Notes under the pieces: generated by a model
Database searches by the model: none
What the model saw: only the letters and a program-made list of their open reading frames with translations
What the model was told of the DNA's origin: nothing
Translations under genes and position numbers: made by a program
Assembly: GCA_963733145.1 (NCBI GenBank)
Contig: CAVTCJ010000020.1
Span: 1 to 64,000, forward strand
DNA from: JAHIKV01 sp963733145
GTDB taxonomy: Bacteria; Planctomycetota; Planctomycetia; Pirellulales; Thermoguttaceae
Direction: 5' to 3'
DNA: 64,000 nucleotides
Shown: positions 11,383 through 19,457 of the stretch, piece by piece
Numbering within the stretch: the stretch's first letter is position 1
Layout of the letters: each line of letters begins with the position of its first letter

Positions 11383-12705
11383 ATGCGATTCATCCTTGAC
11401 CTCACCCACGCCGAACTTCGCGATTGGTTCGTCCAACACGGGCTGCCGGCGTATCGGGCAGGGCAGGTGCGGAAGTGGCTGTTCCAGAAACGGGCGGCCG
11501 GGTTCGAGGAAATGACCGATCTGCCCGCCGCGTTGCGCGAACAGCTTGCCGCCGAGTTCCTGCCGTTCTCCAGCACCGTCGCCGAGCATCACAAGGCGGC
11601 CGACGGGGCGGAAAAACTGCTCCTGCAACTCCACGACGGACAGCGGATCGAGTGCGTCCTGCTCCGCGACGACAAGGGGCACTGCACCGCCTGCATCAGC
11701 ACACAGATCGGCTGCGCGATGGGCTGCGTCTTCTGCGCCACCGGCATCGACGGCGTGGTTCGCAATCTGACCCGCGGTGAGATCATCGAGCAGGTTCTGC
11801 ACATACAGCGGTTGCTGGGGGCGGAAAAGGGGACAGGTCCAATTTGTGCGCAGCACCCTTCGGGCCGTTCCGGCAAATTGGACCCGTCCCCTTTTCCGCC
11901 CGCTGTAGGAGGCGACCCCCGTCGCCGATCGGAGCAGGCTTCGGAAGATGATATGTGGTGCGGGCGTCCCGCCTGCACGGCGCAGCCGGGACGGCCGCAC
12001 CACAACACTCATATCGACGACAGGAGTCGCCTCCTACAGGCCGAACGGCTGAGCAACATCGTCGTGATGGGCATGGGCGAGCCGCTGTTGAATCTTGACG
12101 CCCTGATGCCCGCGCTCGACGAGGTTTCCGCCCGCGACGGCCTGGGCATCGGCGCCCGGCGGATCACCATTTCCACGGTCGGATTGCCGGCCGGGATCAA
12201 GCGGCTCGCACACGGTGCGGAAAAGGGGACAGGCACCTTTTGTGCGCAGCACCCTTCGGGCCGTTCCGGCAAATTGGACTTATCCCCTTTTCCGCCGTAC
12301 CATCTGGCCGTTTCGCTGCACGCGGCCGACGACAAGTTGCGCAACGAGATTGTGCCGGCCAATCGCGGCTTCGGCATCGCGGCGATCATGGCGGCGGCCG
12401 ACGAGTATTTCGAGCTGACTGGTCGCCGGGTGACGTTCGAGTACGTGCTGTTGGCCGGGGTGAACGATCAGCCAGAGCACGCCCGGCGGCTGGTCACGCT
12501 GCTCCGCGGCCGGCCGGCGCTGGTGAACCTGATCCCCTACAACCCGGTGCCGGGCCTGCCTTATCGCAAGCCCTCGTCGTCGACCGTGGCCCGATTCGTC
12601 GAACTACTGACCCAAGGCGGCTTGAACGCGGCCATCCGCCATCGCAAAGGAGATCGCATCAGCGCCGCCTGCGGCCAATTGCGGCGGAGGAGCGGAAGCA
12701 AATAG
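11383..12705 (+). CDS. rlmN: 23S rRNA/tRNA adenine-C2 methyltransferase RlmN with palindromic coding inserts
   Basis: This is a radical-SAM enzyme that methylates A2503 of 23S rRNA and A37 of some tRNAs. Seen here: the cluster motif CAMGCVFC, the preceding CTACISTQIGC, the GEPLLN motif, the SAM-binding region with AVSLHAADDKLRNEIVP, and the conserved late cysteine in AACGQL. ATG 11383 has GAGG six bases upstream. The uninterrupted frame is ~441 codons against ~350-380 usual. Two loops hold extra sequence made of palindromic DNA (11820-12040 and 12217-12295), both in frame and without stops. Both insertions begin AEKGTG and contain CAQHPSGRSGK. They fall between conserved blocks (LLG/ERLSN and RLAHG/YHLAVSLH), so catalytic residues are untouched. 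Confidence 0.93.
   Translation: MRFILDLTHAELRDWFVQHGLPAYRAGQVRKWLFQKRAAGFEEMTDLPAALREQLAAEFLPFSSTVAEHHKAADGAEKLLLQLHDGQRIECVLLRDDKGHCTACISTQIGCAMGCVFCATGIDGVVRNLTRGEIIEQVLHIQRLLGAEKGTGPICAQHPSGRSGKLDPSPFPPAVGGDPRRRSEQASEDDMWCGRPACTAQPGRPHHNTHIDDRSRLLQAERLSNIVVMGMGEPLLNLDALMPALDEVSARDGLGIGARRITISTVGLPAGIKRLAHGAEKGTGTFCAQHPSGRSGKLDLSPFPPYHLAVSLHAADDKLRNEIVPANRGFGIAAIMAAADEYFELTGRRVTFEYVLLAGVNDQPEHARRLVTLLRGRPALVNLIPYNPVPGLPYRKPSSSTVARFVELLTQGGLNAAIRHRKGDRISAACGQLRRRSGSK
11820..11900. repeat. Palindromic repeat inside rlmN, copy 1
   Basis: The arms of 27 bp (11820-11846 and 11874-11900) match with one mismatch: GGCGGAAAAGGGGACAGGTC and onward, against its complement. The 81-bp unit is a multiple of three and is translated without a stop as part of RlmN. 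Confidence 0.9.
11903..12039. repeat. Nested palindromic repeats inside rlmN
   Basis: The outer arms CTGTAGGAGGCGAC (11903-11916) and GTCGCCTCCTACAG (12026-12039) are an exact inverted pair. Inside is a second palindrome, TGTGGTGCGGGCGTCCCG (11954-11971), pairing with 11987-12004 with one mismatch. The whole block is open in the rlmN frame. Confidence 0.9.
12217..12295. repeat. Palindromic repeat inside rlmN, copy 2
   Basis: This is the same sequence and length as the 11821-11899 core with several substitutions (GCGGAAAAGGGGACAGGCAC at the left, TATCCCCTTTTCCGC at the right), in the same reading frame. It is inserted just before the AVSLHA strand of RlmN. Confidence 0.9.
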
Positions 12706-12771
12706 AGGGATAGCATCACGATTTCTTCGGTGATATAATTCTTACGTTGGCTTTTCTTGGTCAATTCTTAA

Positions 12772-13122
12772 ATGGGCGGCGGATTCATGGTTATGGGCGG
12801 CGATAATTCCCGAGAGTTGAAGTTGGACTTGCGGGCCGTAATTTATCGGCACGGCAAATGGTGGATCGCGCATTGTCTGGAGACCGATCTGGTCGCCGAG
12901 GGCAATACGGCAGGCCGAGCGTTGAAGGACCTCCTCGAACTGACGGCCACCCAAGTTAAGACGGCGATGGAGGCCGGCGACCTGGAATCCATATTTCGGC
13001 CCGCTCCGGCAGAAATATGGACCACTTACTCCTTCTCCCGCAAAGTCGAGTTGCCGCCGATCAAAGACTCGCTACTTGGTTCGTTAGGGCGATTCGAGGC
13101 CCGCGAGGCCCTGCGGGCATGA
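12772..13122 (+). CDS. HicB-like antitoxin-type protein
   Basis: A small protein of 111-116 residues with the HicB/DUF1902-type partial RNase-H-like fold: LRAVIYRHGKWWIAHCLETDLVAEG, then NTAGRALKDLLELTATQV. Members often act as antitoxins of HicA mRNA interferases. No HicA-like partner was found on either side, so it may be an orphan. The start is uncertain (ATG at 12772, 12787 or 12793). A TATAAT (12734-12739) upstream is a possible -10. Its stop overlaps an ATG (13119) that opens only a 20-codon frame. Confidence 0.6.
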   Translation: MGGGFMVMGGDNSRELKLDLRAVIYRHGKWWIAHCLETDLVAEGNTAGRALKDLLELTATQVKTAMEAGDLESIFRPAPAEIWTTYSFSRKVELPPIKDSLLGSLGRFEAREALRA

Positions 13123-13226
13123 TCGTCCGAAATCGGTATGAAGGCTGGTGGTGTAATGTGCAATTTGATAGGCTTTCCTGAATGGGGTTCCTTGATTAAG
13201 ATGAAAGGGGAGGGTTCAACACTGCC

Positions 13227-13643
13227 ATGTGTGAAGAAGTGCAGTTCACCCCTCCATGGTGGGACGAAACCGCCAGCAGAAAACATCGGCGAACGGGGGC
13301 GCGAAGTGAAAGAATGTGGGACCGCAGTGACCTCACTTCGCAAACCCGCGAAAGGGGGGAGCCAGCGGTTTACGATCCAAGAATTCAGCGGGATGAAATT
13401 GAACGGATGGAAATGGAATGCGTGCAACAAGGTATTAGCGCTCAAAGACCACCAGATATTATCGAGTTGAGACACACTAAACCGCACATGAGAAAGTTTT
13501 GTCGAATCCTTGGCAGAATAATCGGTGCTAGCAATGGCGAGAAAACGGATTGTATACTTGTACTGTATCAGAAGACTGGTTCTGTACATGGTTATCCCGT
13601 CTCCCGTAATTACTTGAAGTCTAAAGGTGAACGAGTCCAATGA
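13227..13643 (+). CDS. Hypothetical protein, first of three overlapping genes
   Basis: 138 residues; I do not recognise a family. The N-terminal half is charged and Arg-rich. The C-terminal half (HMRKFCRILGRIIGASNGEK, then DCILVLYQKTGSVHGYPVSRNYLKSKG) looks like a compact alpha/beta domain. The frame is chosen because its TGA overlaps the ATG of the next gene (ATGA at 13640-13643), a sign of translational coupling. GGGGAGG lies about 12 bp before ATG 13227. Base composition is visibly more AT-rich than the flanking rlmN and ftsK, suggesting acquired DNA. Confidence 0.55.
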   Translation: MCEEVQFTPPWWDETASRKHRRTGARSERMWDRSDLTSQTRERGEPAVYDPRIQRDEIERMEMECVQQGISAQRPPDIIELRHTKPHMRKFCRILGRIIGASNGEKTDCILVLYQKTGSVHGYPVSRNYLKSKGERVQ

Positions 13644-14092
13644 GCCCAGTTACTCCTAAACTTCCACCGGGGGCAAAGGTTTACAGTTCTCTATACGCAG
13701 ATGCTGATGTAGAGGATTTGACTCAAGATATTCTAGCAGTGGCTTTACCGACCGGTTTTTGTATTGACGTTGGATGGTTCCCGGAACATGATCCGTCGGG
13801 ATGCTTCTGTGTCCGCGTCTTTTACCAAGATTGGAGTGCTCAGCAGATTCCAATGATAGAGATCAAAAATCTCGACGAGATGGTGCAAACCGTTGAGAGA
13901 TTAGCCCAACGATTCAATGCACCAACGGTTCCGACATCCTCGTCCTCTTACTCATCCTTTATTTCCGGAGTGTTTGGGGGGAGTACAACAGGGTCGTGTT
14001 CTGAACGCAATGCAATCCCCGCTGCCAGTTCGTTATCTTCCTCTTCATCCTCCTTTTCGGAAACATACACTTTCATTCCGGCGGCCGCATGA
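13640..14092 (+). CDS. Hypothetical protein with Ser-rich tail
   Basis: 150 residues, family not recognised. Residues ~10-95 could form a small alpha/beta domain (KVYSSLYADADVEDLTQDIL, TGFCIDVGWFPEH, CFCVRVFYQDW, MVQTVERLAQRF). The rest is a low-complexity Ser-rich segment. Four-base ATGA overlaps with both neighbours place it in the middle of a coupled three-gene unit. The mix of an ordered domain and Ser-rich tail gives no function. Confidence 0.6.
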   Translation: MSPVTPKLPPGAKVYSSLYADADVEDLTQDILAVALPTGFCIDVGWFPEHDPSGCFCVRVFYQDWSAQQIPMIEIKNLDEMVQTVERLAQRFNAPTVPTSSSSYSSFISGVFGGSTTGSCSERNAIPAASSLSSSSSSFSETYTFIPAAA

Positions 14093-14571
14093 TGAAGCCG
14101 AGATACATGCTTTGCTGTGAGGGGAGAATAGTAGATCGAGAAACCGGTCTAGTCACATATTATAATGTAACAGACCAGTTGAATGTTACGTCGTCGAAGC
14201 CAGATGCCCATACATCAGGCGTTCCGGTTTCTTTTTCTTTTCCAAAACTTGTGATCAGTGCCGTATGGGCCAGGGATATTGAAATGGAGGATGGGGACAA
14301 CATATACAAGCATGAAATGCGGATGTATGTTCCCGGTGAGGATACGCCTCGCGTGCTCCATTCGGGAGATTTTAAATTTGGGGGATGCCGATTCTATCGT
14401 TTTGATTTAGTATTTCAGCCTCAACCAGCGCCTTCGGGAGATAAGCCTGCAAATGCGCTATTTATCAAGCCCGGAGTCCTTCGATTTGAGAGTCGCGTAT
14501 GTCAAGATGGCGATGCCACGTGGCTTTCACAAGAATACGACATTCCGATCGTGTGTCCCACTCAAGGTTAG
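14089..14571 (+). CDS. Hypothetical protein, DUF6941-like
   Basis: 160 residues. The start PRYMLCCEGRIVDRETGLVTYYNVTDQL and the beta-rich body (FPKLVISAVWARDIE, HEMRMYVPGED, FRFDLVFQ-like strands) resemble the DUF6941 layout, in which an N-terminal 'C-[DE]-x-[AG]' strand precedes a beta-sandwich. That comparison is from memory and uncertain. Role unknown. It is the last gene of the overlapping three-gene unit, with a 56-bp gap to the convergent ftsK. Confidence 0.6.
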   Translation: MMKPRYMLCCEGRIVDRETGLVTYYNVTDQLNVTSSKPDAHTSGVPVSFSFPKLVISAVWARDIEMEDGDNIYKHEMRMYVPGEDTPRVLHSGDFKFGGCRFYRFDLVFQPQPAPSGDKPANALFIKPGVLRFESRVCQDGDATWLSQEYDIPIVCPTQG

Positions 14572-14627
14572 AAAATAACCTCATGCCATCAGGGCCAGAA
14601 AATGACTTGCTTGGTAAGGTAGCATCT

Positions 14628-17323
14628 TTATATTTTGCTGGGAATTGCCTTTACGCGCTTTTCGGCCCGCCACTTCTTGCGAGAAGATTTTGACTTGGGT
14701 TCCGGATTGGGAGCATCTATTTCTTCAGACTCCTCGTCGTCCTCTTCTTCGTCTAATTCCTCGTCGCCTTCTTCCTCGTCATCCTCTTCAAAGTCGTTGT
14801 CACTATCGTCCGAATCTTCTTCATCGACTTCTTCCTCTACCTCATCGTCTTCCACATCTTCCTCCTCGTATTCTTCCTCCTCATATTCGTCGGCTTCATC
14901 GTATTCTTCCTCCTCCGGCTCGGCGACGACGACATTGCTCTTTCGCGGCGGCCGCGGCGGATCGGGCGGGCCGGGCGGCGCGGCGTCGGCCGGCGCCTGG
15001 TTGGACATCTGCTCCCACTGTTCGAGGCTGACGAGGATTTCGCGGGCCTGCGAGCCGTTGTAGGGACCGACGATGCCGTCCTCGGCCATGAAGTCGATCA
15101 GCCGGGCGGCGCGGCCGTAGCCGATGCCCAGCGACCGCTGCAAGAGCGAAACGCTGCCCCGGCCCTCGCGGATCACCAGGTCGATCGCCGACTCGTAGAG
15201 TTCGTCCCGGTCGCTGAACTTCTTCTTGTCGCCGTCGGGCAGGTTCGTTTTCAACTGCACCAACTCCTTGACGAACTGCGGCTCGTCGGTCGCCACGGCG
15301 GCGATCAGCCGCGAGATTTCGTCGTCGTTCAGATAGGTGCCCTGGCCGCGGATCAGGGTACTGGTGCCGGGCCAGAGGAAGAGCATGTCGCCGTTGCCCA
15401 GCAGGCGGTCGGCCCCCATCTCGTCGAGCACCACCCGGCTGTCCGTGCGGCTGGCGACCTGGAAGGCGATGCGGGCGGGGAGGTTCGACTTGATCAGGCC
15501 GGTGATGACGTCGACGGTCGGTTTTTGCGTGGCCAGGACGAGGTGGATGCCGACCGCCCGGCTCTTTTGCGCCAGACGGATGATGTGCCCCTCGACCTCC
15601 TTGGCGGCGGTCATCATCAGGTCGGCCAATTCGTCGGCCACGATGACGATGTAGGGCATGTGCGTGGGAATGTGCTTCCGGTCCTCGTCGTCCTCCGGCT
15701 TCACCCGGTCGTAAAGCTCCTCCTCGCCGAGTTGATTGTAGACGCTGATGTGGCGGACGCCGGCGCGGGCGAGGATGTGATAGCGCTCCTCCATTTTTTC
15801 GACCGCCCAGCCGAGGATCGCCTCGGCCTTCCGCATGTCGGTGACGACCGGGTGCATCAGGTGCGGCAGCGACCGATACGGGCTGAGTTCGACCATCTTC
15901 GGGTCGATCATCAACATGCGGACCTCGTCCGGGCGGCGGGTCATCAACATCGACGAGATGATCGAGTTCAGACAGACGCTCTTGCCGGTGCCGGTGCGGC
16001 CGGCAATCAGCAGGTGGGGCAGCGAGGTCAGATCGACGACCAGCGGGTGTCCGGCCACGTCCTTGCCCAGAAACAAGGGGATGCGCATCTTGCGGGTCTT
16101 GCCGTCGGCCTCTTCCATCACCTCGCGGAGGCAGACGATCTGCCGCTCGTCGTTGGGCACCTCGATGCCGACCGTGTTCTTGCCGGGCAAGGGGGCCACG
16201 ATCCGCACGCTCGGCACGCGCAGGGCGATGGCCAGGTCGTCGGCCAGCCCGGTGATGCGGCTTAACCGCAGTCCGGCCTCGAGTTCGACCTCGTACTGGG
16301 CAATCACCGGTCCGGTTTGAATCTCGACCACGCGGACGTTGAAGCCGAAGCTGAGGAAGGTTTTTTCCAGCAATTTCGCTTTGCGGCGGACCTCCTTTTC
16401 CTGTCGTTCGTAGTTGACCGATTCGCCTTCGACCAGCAAATTCATGGCGGGGAGATGATAGTCGGAGACGTCGGAGCCCAAGTCCGATTCGTTCATCTCA
16501 TCGAGAACTTTCGCAGGCTGCCGATTGGATTTCGGCCGGCTGATTCCCACCCGCGCGCCGAAAGCCTTTGGACCGACGGCGGAGTTTTCCTCTTCGCTCT
16601 CCTCGCCGTTATGGCCTTTTTCCGCGGCTTCCTTTTCATTCTTCTCTTCGGCGGCGATGCGGGCGCCGGAGACGCGGACCGCCGGGCGCCGGCCTTGCGC
16701 TCGTCAACGTCGTCGAGGTCCGAGCGGCGGCGGACTTTTTGGGCATAAGCCGTCGAGACCTGCAAGACGCCGCGTCCCAGGCCGCGGGTAGGCTTGCCCA
16801 CGACCCAGTACAACAATCGCACCAGCGAGTAATCCGTGGCCAGCAACAGTCCGCCGACGACCATGCAGGAGGCGATGATGTACGCGCCGAGACTGGCAAA
16901 CTGCGTCTGCAACAGGGCCTTGCCTAGGGCGCCGAGGTATCCGCCGGGTCCGATCATTGGCACTTGCGGCAGCCGCGGCCCGGCCATGGCGGCCAGGGTG
17001 GCCACGCCGGCCAACGAGATCAGCCATCCGCCGCCCCGCAGCCAAGGCTGGCCGAGCTTTCTTCGCACCAGCAGGGCACCGTCCCATGCCGCCAGCGAGA
17101 GCAGCAGATAGTATGCGCCCAGCCCGATGGCGTCGATCAGCCCGCGGCTGACGAACGCGCCCCAGTAGCCGCAGGCGTTGGCCGGCCGGCTGTTTTGCGG
17201 GAAGATGCTCGCCCCGGGCAAATCGGCCGGATCGAAGCTGACTAGCGCAGCGGCCAGAAAGATCACCCCGGCCAATAGCACCAGTGCCAGCAAGTCGGTC
17301 TTTAGATTTCGGTTATCGAGCAT
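14628..17323 (-). CDS. ftsK: FtsK/SpoIIIE-type DNA translocase with acidic C-terminal tail, one frameshift
   Basis: A membrane-anchored, hexameric dsDNA pump acting at the division septum. Four hydrophobic helices at the N-terminus (for example LLALVLLAGVIFLAAALVSF and YIIASCMVVGGLLLATDYSL) lead to a charged linker. The motor follows with Walker A AGRTGTGKS, Walker B IVIVADELADLMM and LVLATQKPTVDVITG, then the DNA-reading winged-helix gamma domain (DLVIREGRGSVSLLQRSLGIGYGRAARLID). After gamma, the protein continues for ~90 residues of almost pure Glu/Asp with Tyr, ending in a Lys/Arg cluster, which is unusual for the family. ATG 17323 is used, since the longer TTG start reads a palindrome. 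In the linker near 16675 the frame shifts by -1. Both sides join as an acidic linker (IAAEEKNEKEAAEK). Confidence 0.92.
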
Positions 17324-17340
17324 GGTCGCCTTCTGTGACG

Positions 17341-17500
17341 CTTCGTTTAACCCCAATACCGTTCAATTAAACATGGCTGGCATCTCATGTTAGGGTGGCA
17401 GTTGTACTGCCGCTCCTGTTTTGCCGCTGTGCCACGGAGTGGCGGTGCAACTGCCACCCCGACATGGCACTTAATTGAGCAGTATTGGGGTTAAACGAAG
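17341..17500. repeat. Nested palindrome upstream of ftsK
   Basis: The exact 19-bp arms CTTCGTTTAACCCCAATAC (17341-17359) and GTATTGGGGTTAAACGAAG (17482-17500) enclose a second palindrome based on GGTGGCAGTTG...CAACTGCCACC (about 17394-17458). It sits 18 bp upstream of the ftsK ATG, so it may form a hairpin in the leader or the promoter. Confidence 0.8.
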
Positions 17501-17736
17501 GTATACCGCTATCTCGTCATAAACATCGACAAGTCCGGCACTTGTAGAGCAATCCCCTGCCTGCGAACCGCGCCGCTTGCCCGAGACAAATCAGACGCCA
17601 AACCGTTGCTTCGGCTACAACCGGCATGAAGCGTGCAAATGGAACGACCGGACGCGCTTCGTAGGACAAGTTGGCAACAAATCGTAGGACCGGGGTGCGG
17701 CAAGAAATCTTGGCAATGCGTTGATTATTCGTTTAG
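17501..17736. other. Intergenic stretch without supported gene
   Basis: A 64-codon minus-strand frame exists here, but no motif, start signal or coding bias supports it. TCGTAGGACAAG/TCGTAGGACC near 17661-17690 is a short local repeat. Nothing else was recognised. Confidence 0.3.
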
Positions 17737-17858
17737 CCCGGATTATTCATAAACGTCATCCTGAGCGCAGCGAAGGATCTCCGATGCGCCGCAAACAGCC
17801 CAGATTCTTCGCTGCGCTCAGAATGACAATGTTCCTTCGTGTTTATGAATAATCCGGG
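17737..17858. repeat. Nested palindrome with GTCATCCTGAGCGCAGCG core
   Basis: The outer arms CCCGGATTATTCATAAAC (17737-17754) and their exact complement (17841-17858) enclose an inner inverted pair, GTCATCCTGAGCGCAGCGAA onward (17755-17780) with 17802-17827. The inner core is the same family as at 2511 and 52061, but the outer arms differ. Confidence 0.85.
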
Positions 17859-17930
17859 TTAGCCCGGCCACTCGTGGCCGGTCACAGAGAATACACGCTC
17901 CCTCCGGTTACAAGTGACTAGGCTAAACGA
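17859..17930. repeat. Degenerate palindrome, TTAGCCC family
   Basis: TTAGCCCGGCCACTCGTGGC at the left pairs imperfectly with GTGACTAGGCTAAA at the right. It is related in its ends to the TTTAGCCCC...GGGGCTAAA palindromes at 47200, 56398 and 61303. It abuts the preceding palindrome directly. Confidence 0.55.
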
Positions 17931-17978
17931 GGCACCTCAGAATAATTGTCATACACGAGGACAGATTGGCAACCTGTC

Positions 17979-18916
17979 CTACAACACGTGCGGGGGCGGG
18001 ACGATGTATTTGGGCACTTTGCCGCCGCCGAGAATTTTTACGGCTGTTTCGATCGCGTCGGCGCCGCCGGACGGGACCGCAACCGAGGCGCTGAGGCTGC
18101 CTTTCTTGACGGATTTCGCCCCCTCGTCGGGCGCTCCCCCGACGCCGATGAAGAGCGTACTCTTTGCGCGGCCGGCGGCCTTGGCGGTTTCGTAGGCCGC
18201 CCGGGCGGCCGCGTCGTCGAAGGCGAACACCGCGTCGATCTGGTCGGCGTCGGCCAGGGCCTGGGCCATCAGCTTCGCCCCGTCGACCCGCGGCGGATCG
18301 AGAAAACCCTCGAAAACGAAACGGTATCCGGGATCGAGGAGCCGCGATCGAAAGGCATTGTGCAACTCTTGGGCGGGGATCGAATCGACCGGTCCCTTGA
18401 TCTCGACAATTTTTCCCTTTCCGTCGAGTTTGCCGGCCAGCCAGTCGGCCGCCGCCTCGCCGACCTGCTTCCAGTCGGGGGCGATGTAACAAGTGAACTT
18501 GTCGCCGATGACCGCCCGGTCCACGACGATGACCGGCACGCCGGCGTCGAACAACCTGCGCCACCGGCTCGGTCATGGCCTGAGCCGCGACGGGGTCCAC
18601 AATCACCAGGGCAACGCGCTCGGCAGCAAAACCTTCCAGATCGCGGCGTTGCCGGGCGGGGTTGTTGCCGGCGTCCCGAATCTCCAGGCGGAGGTTGGGG
18701 TGCTTGGCCGCCGCGGCCTCGAGGTCTTTTTTCAGCCGCACCTGCCCCGGCGACTTGGAGAGTCGCCAGACTGACGCCGATGGTCACGCGGTCCACCTTC
18801 GTCTGGCGCGGAGTTTCGGCGGCTTCACGGCAACCGATCCCGGCTGTCAGGACGGCAATCCCGGTAAAGCCAACTAGACATGTAACAATATATCGCACGA
18901 TCGGACTCCATTTCAT
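17979..18916 (-). CDS. Sugar-type ABC substrate-binding lipoprotein (RbsB/LacI fold), two frameshifts
   Basis: A type-I periplasmic binding protein of the ribose/xylose class. The N-terminus MKWSPIVRYIVTCLVGFTGI leads to a lipobox-like Cys (LTAGIGC). Fold motifs follow: VTIGVSLAT, LRLEIRDAGNNPARQRRDLEGF, LVIVDPVAAQAMTEPVAQ, GVPVIVVDRAVIGDKFTCYIAPDWKQVGEAAADWL, then VFAFDDAAARAAYETAKAAG and GVGGAPDEGAKSVKKG. Two +1 shifts (~18762 and ~18560) break it, and conserved sequence resumes exactly after each (SKSPGQVRLKKDL and FDAGVPVIVV). ATG 18916 is favoured over 18946 because the signal sequence starts there. No permease or ATPase gene is adjacent. Confidence 0.8.
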
Positions 18917-18953
18917 TTGCACAGTGTCATTCAAAGTGTGCGGCATTATCTAA

Positions 18954-19457
18954 ATTATGGCATTTTGCAGCACCGTTTGATGATTGGCGGCAGCGGAAAT
19001 AGAACCCCATCGGGAATCGGACCGTCAACGGTTGCAGATACGCCCCGCGACTGCGTTTGTGGTGGTGGAAAACGGCGCAACTCTTCTCCGACGACCGCAG
19101 TCGAGGGGGGCGTTGGGCCACAGTCGCATGAATTTGCCCGCTATTGGTGGGGCTGTGCTCCGCTTGATCCACCCGACCTGTCCGACCGGTCCCCGATGCA
19201 ACTCTATACAGAAACGGCACTTTCTAAAGGGGGGGGAAATCTATCTACCGTGGGGCCGTGCACAACCCCCGCTACGCATTTTTTGCTTGACACCGTTTGT
19301 CTAATTGCTATTTTGGGATTATATGCACTAATCGCTACAACAGCGCGCTGGGGGGGAATTTTTATCTTCACGCATCTGTTGAGCGGGGGAATCGTTGTCG
19401 TTCCTGTGTGAATGCAACGCGCTCTAATTCTATTTATGCCGGAAAGAGAGGGAGATC
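18954..19457. other. Leader region of the giant surface-protein gene
   Basis: I see no supported gene in these ~500 bases. A degenerate half-copy of the GGTGGG-type palindromic repeat lies around 19144-19185 (GGTGGGGCTGTGCTCCGCTT). The remainder presumably carries the promoter of the divergently placed giant gene, but no convincing -35/-10 pair was found. Confidence 0.35.

Noticed and set aside
13119..13181. HicA-type toxin following the HicB-like gene
   Set aside because: The overlapping frame has only 20 codons and no HicA motif.
14635..15063. Ser-rich plus-strand frame at the end of ftsK
   Set aside because: It is the complement of the Glu/Asp codons of the FtsK acidic tail.
17509..17703. 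64-codon minus-strand frame between ftsK and the binding-protein gene
   Set aside because: No conserved motif, no ribosome site, and it lies among palindromic repeats.
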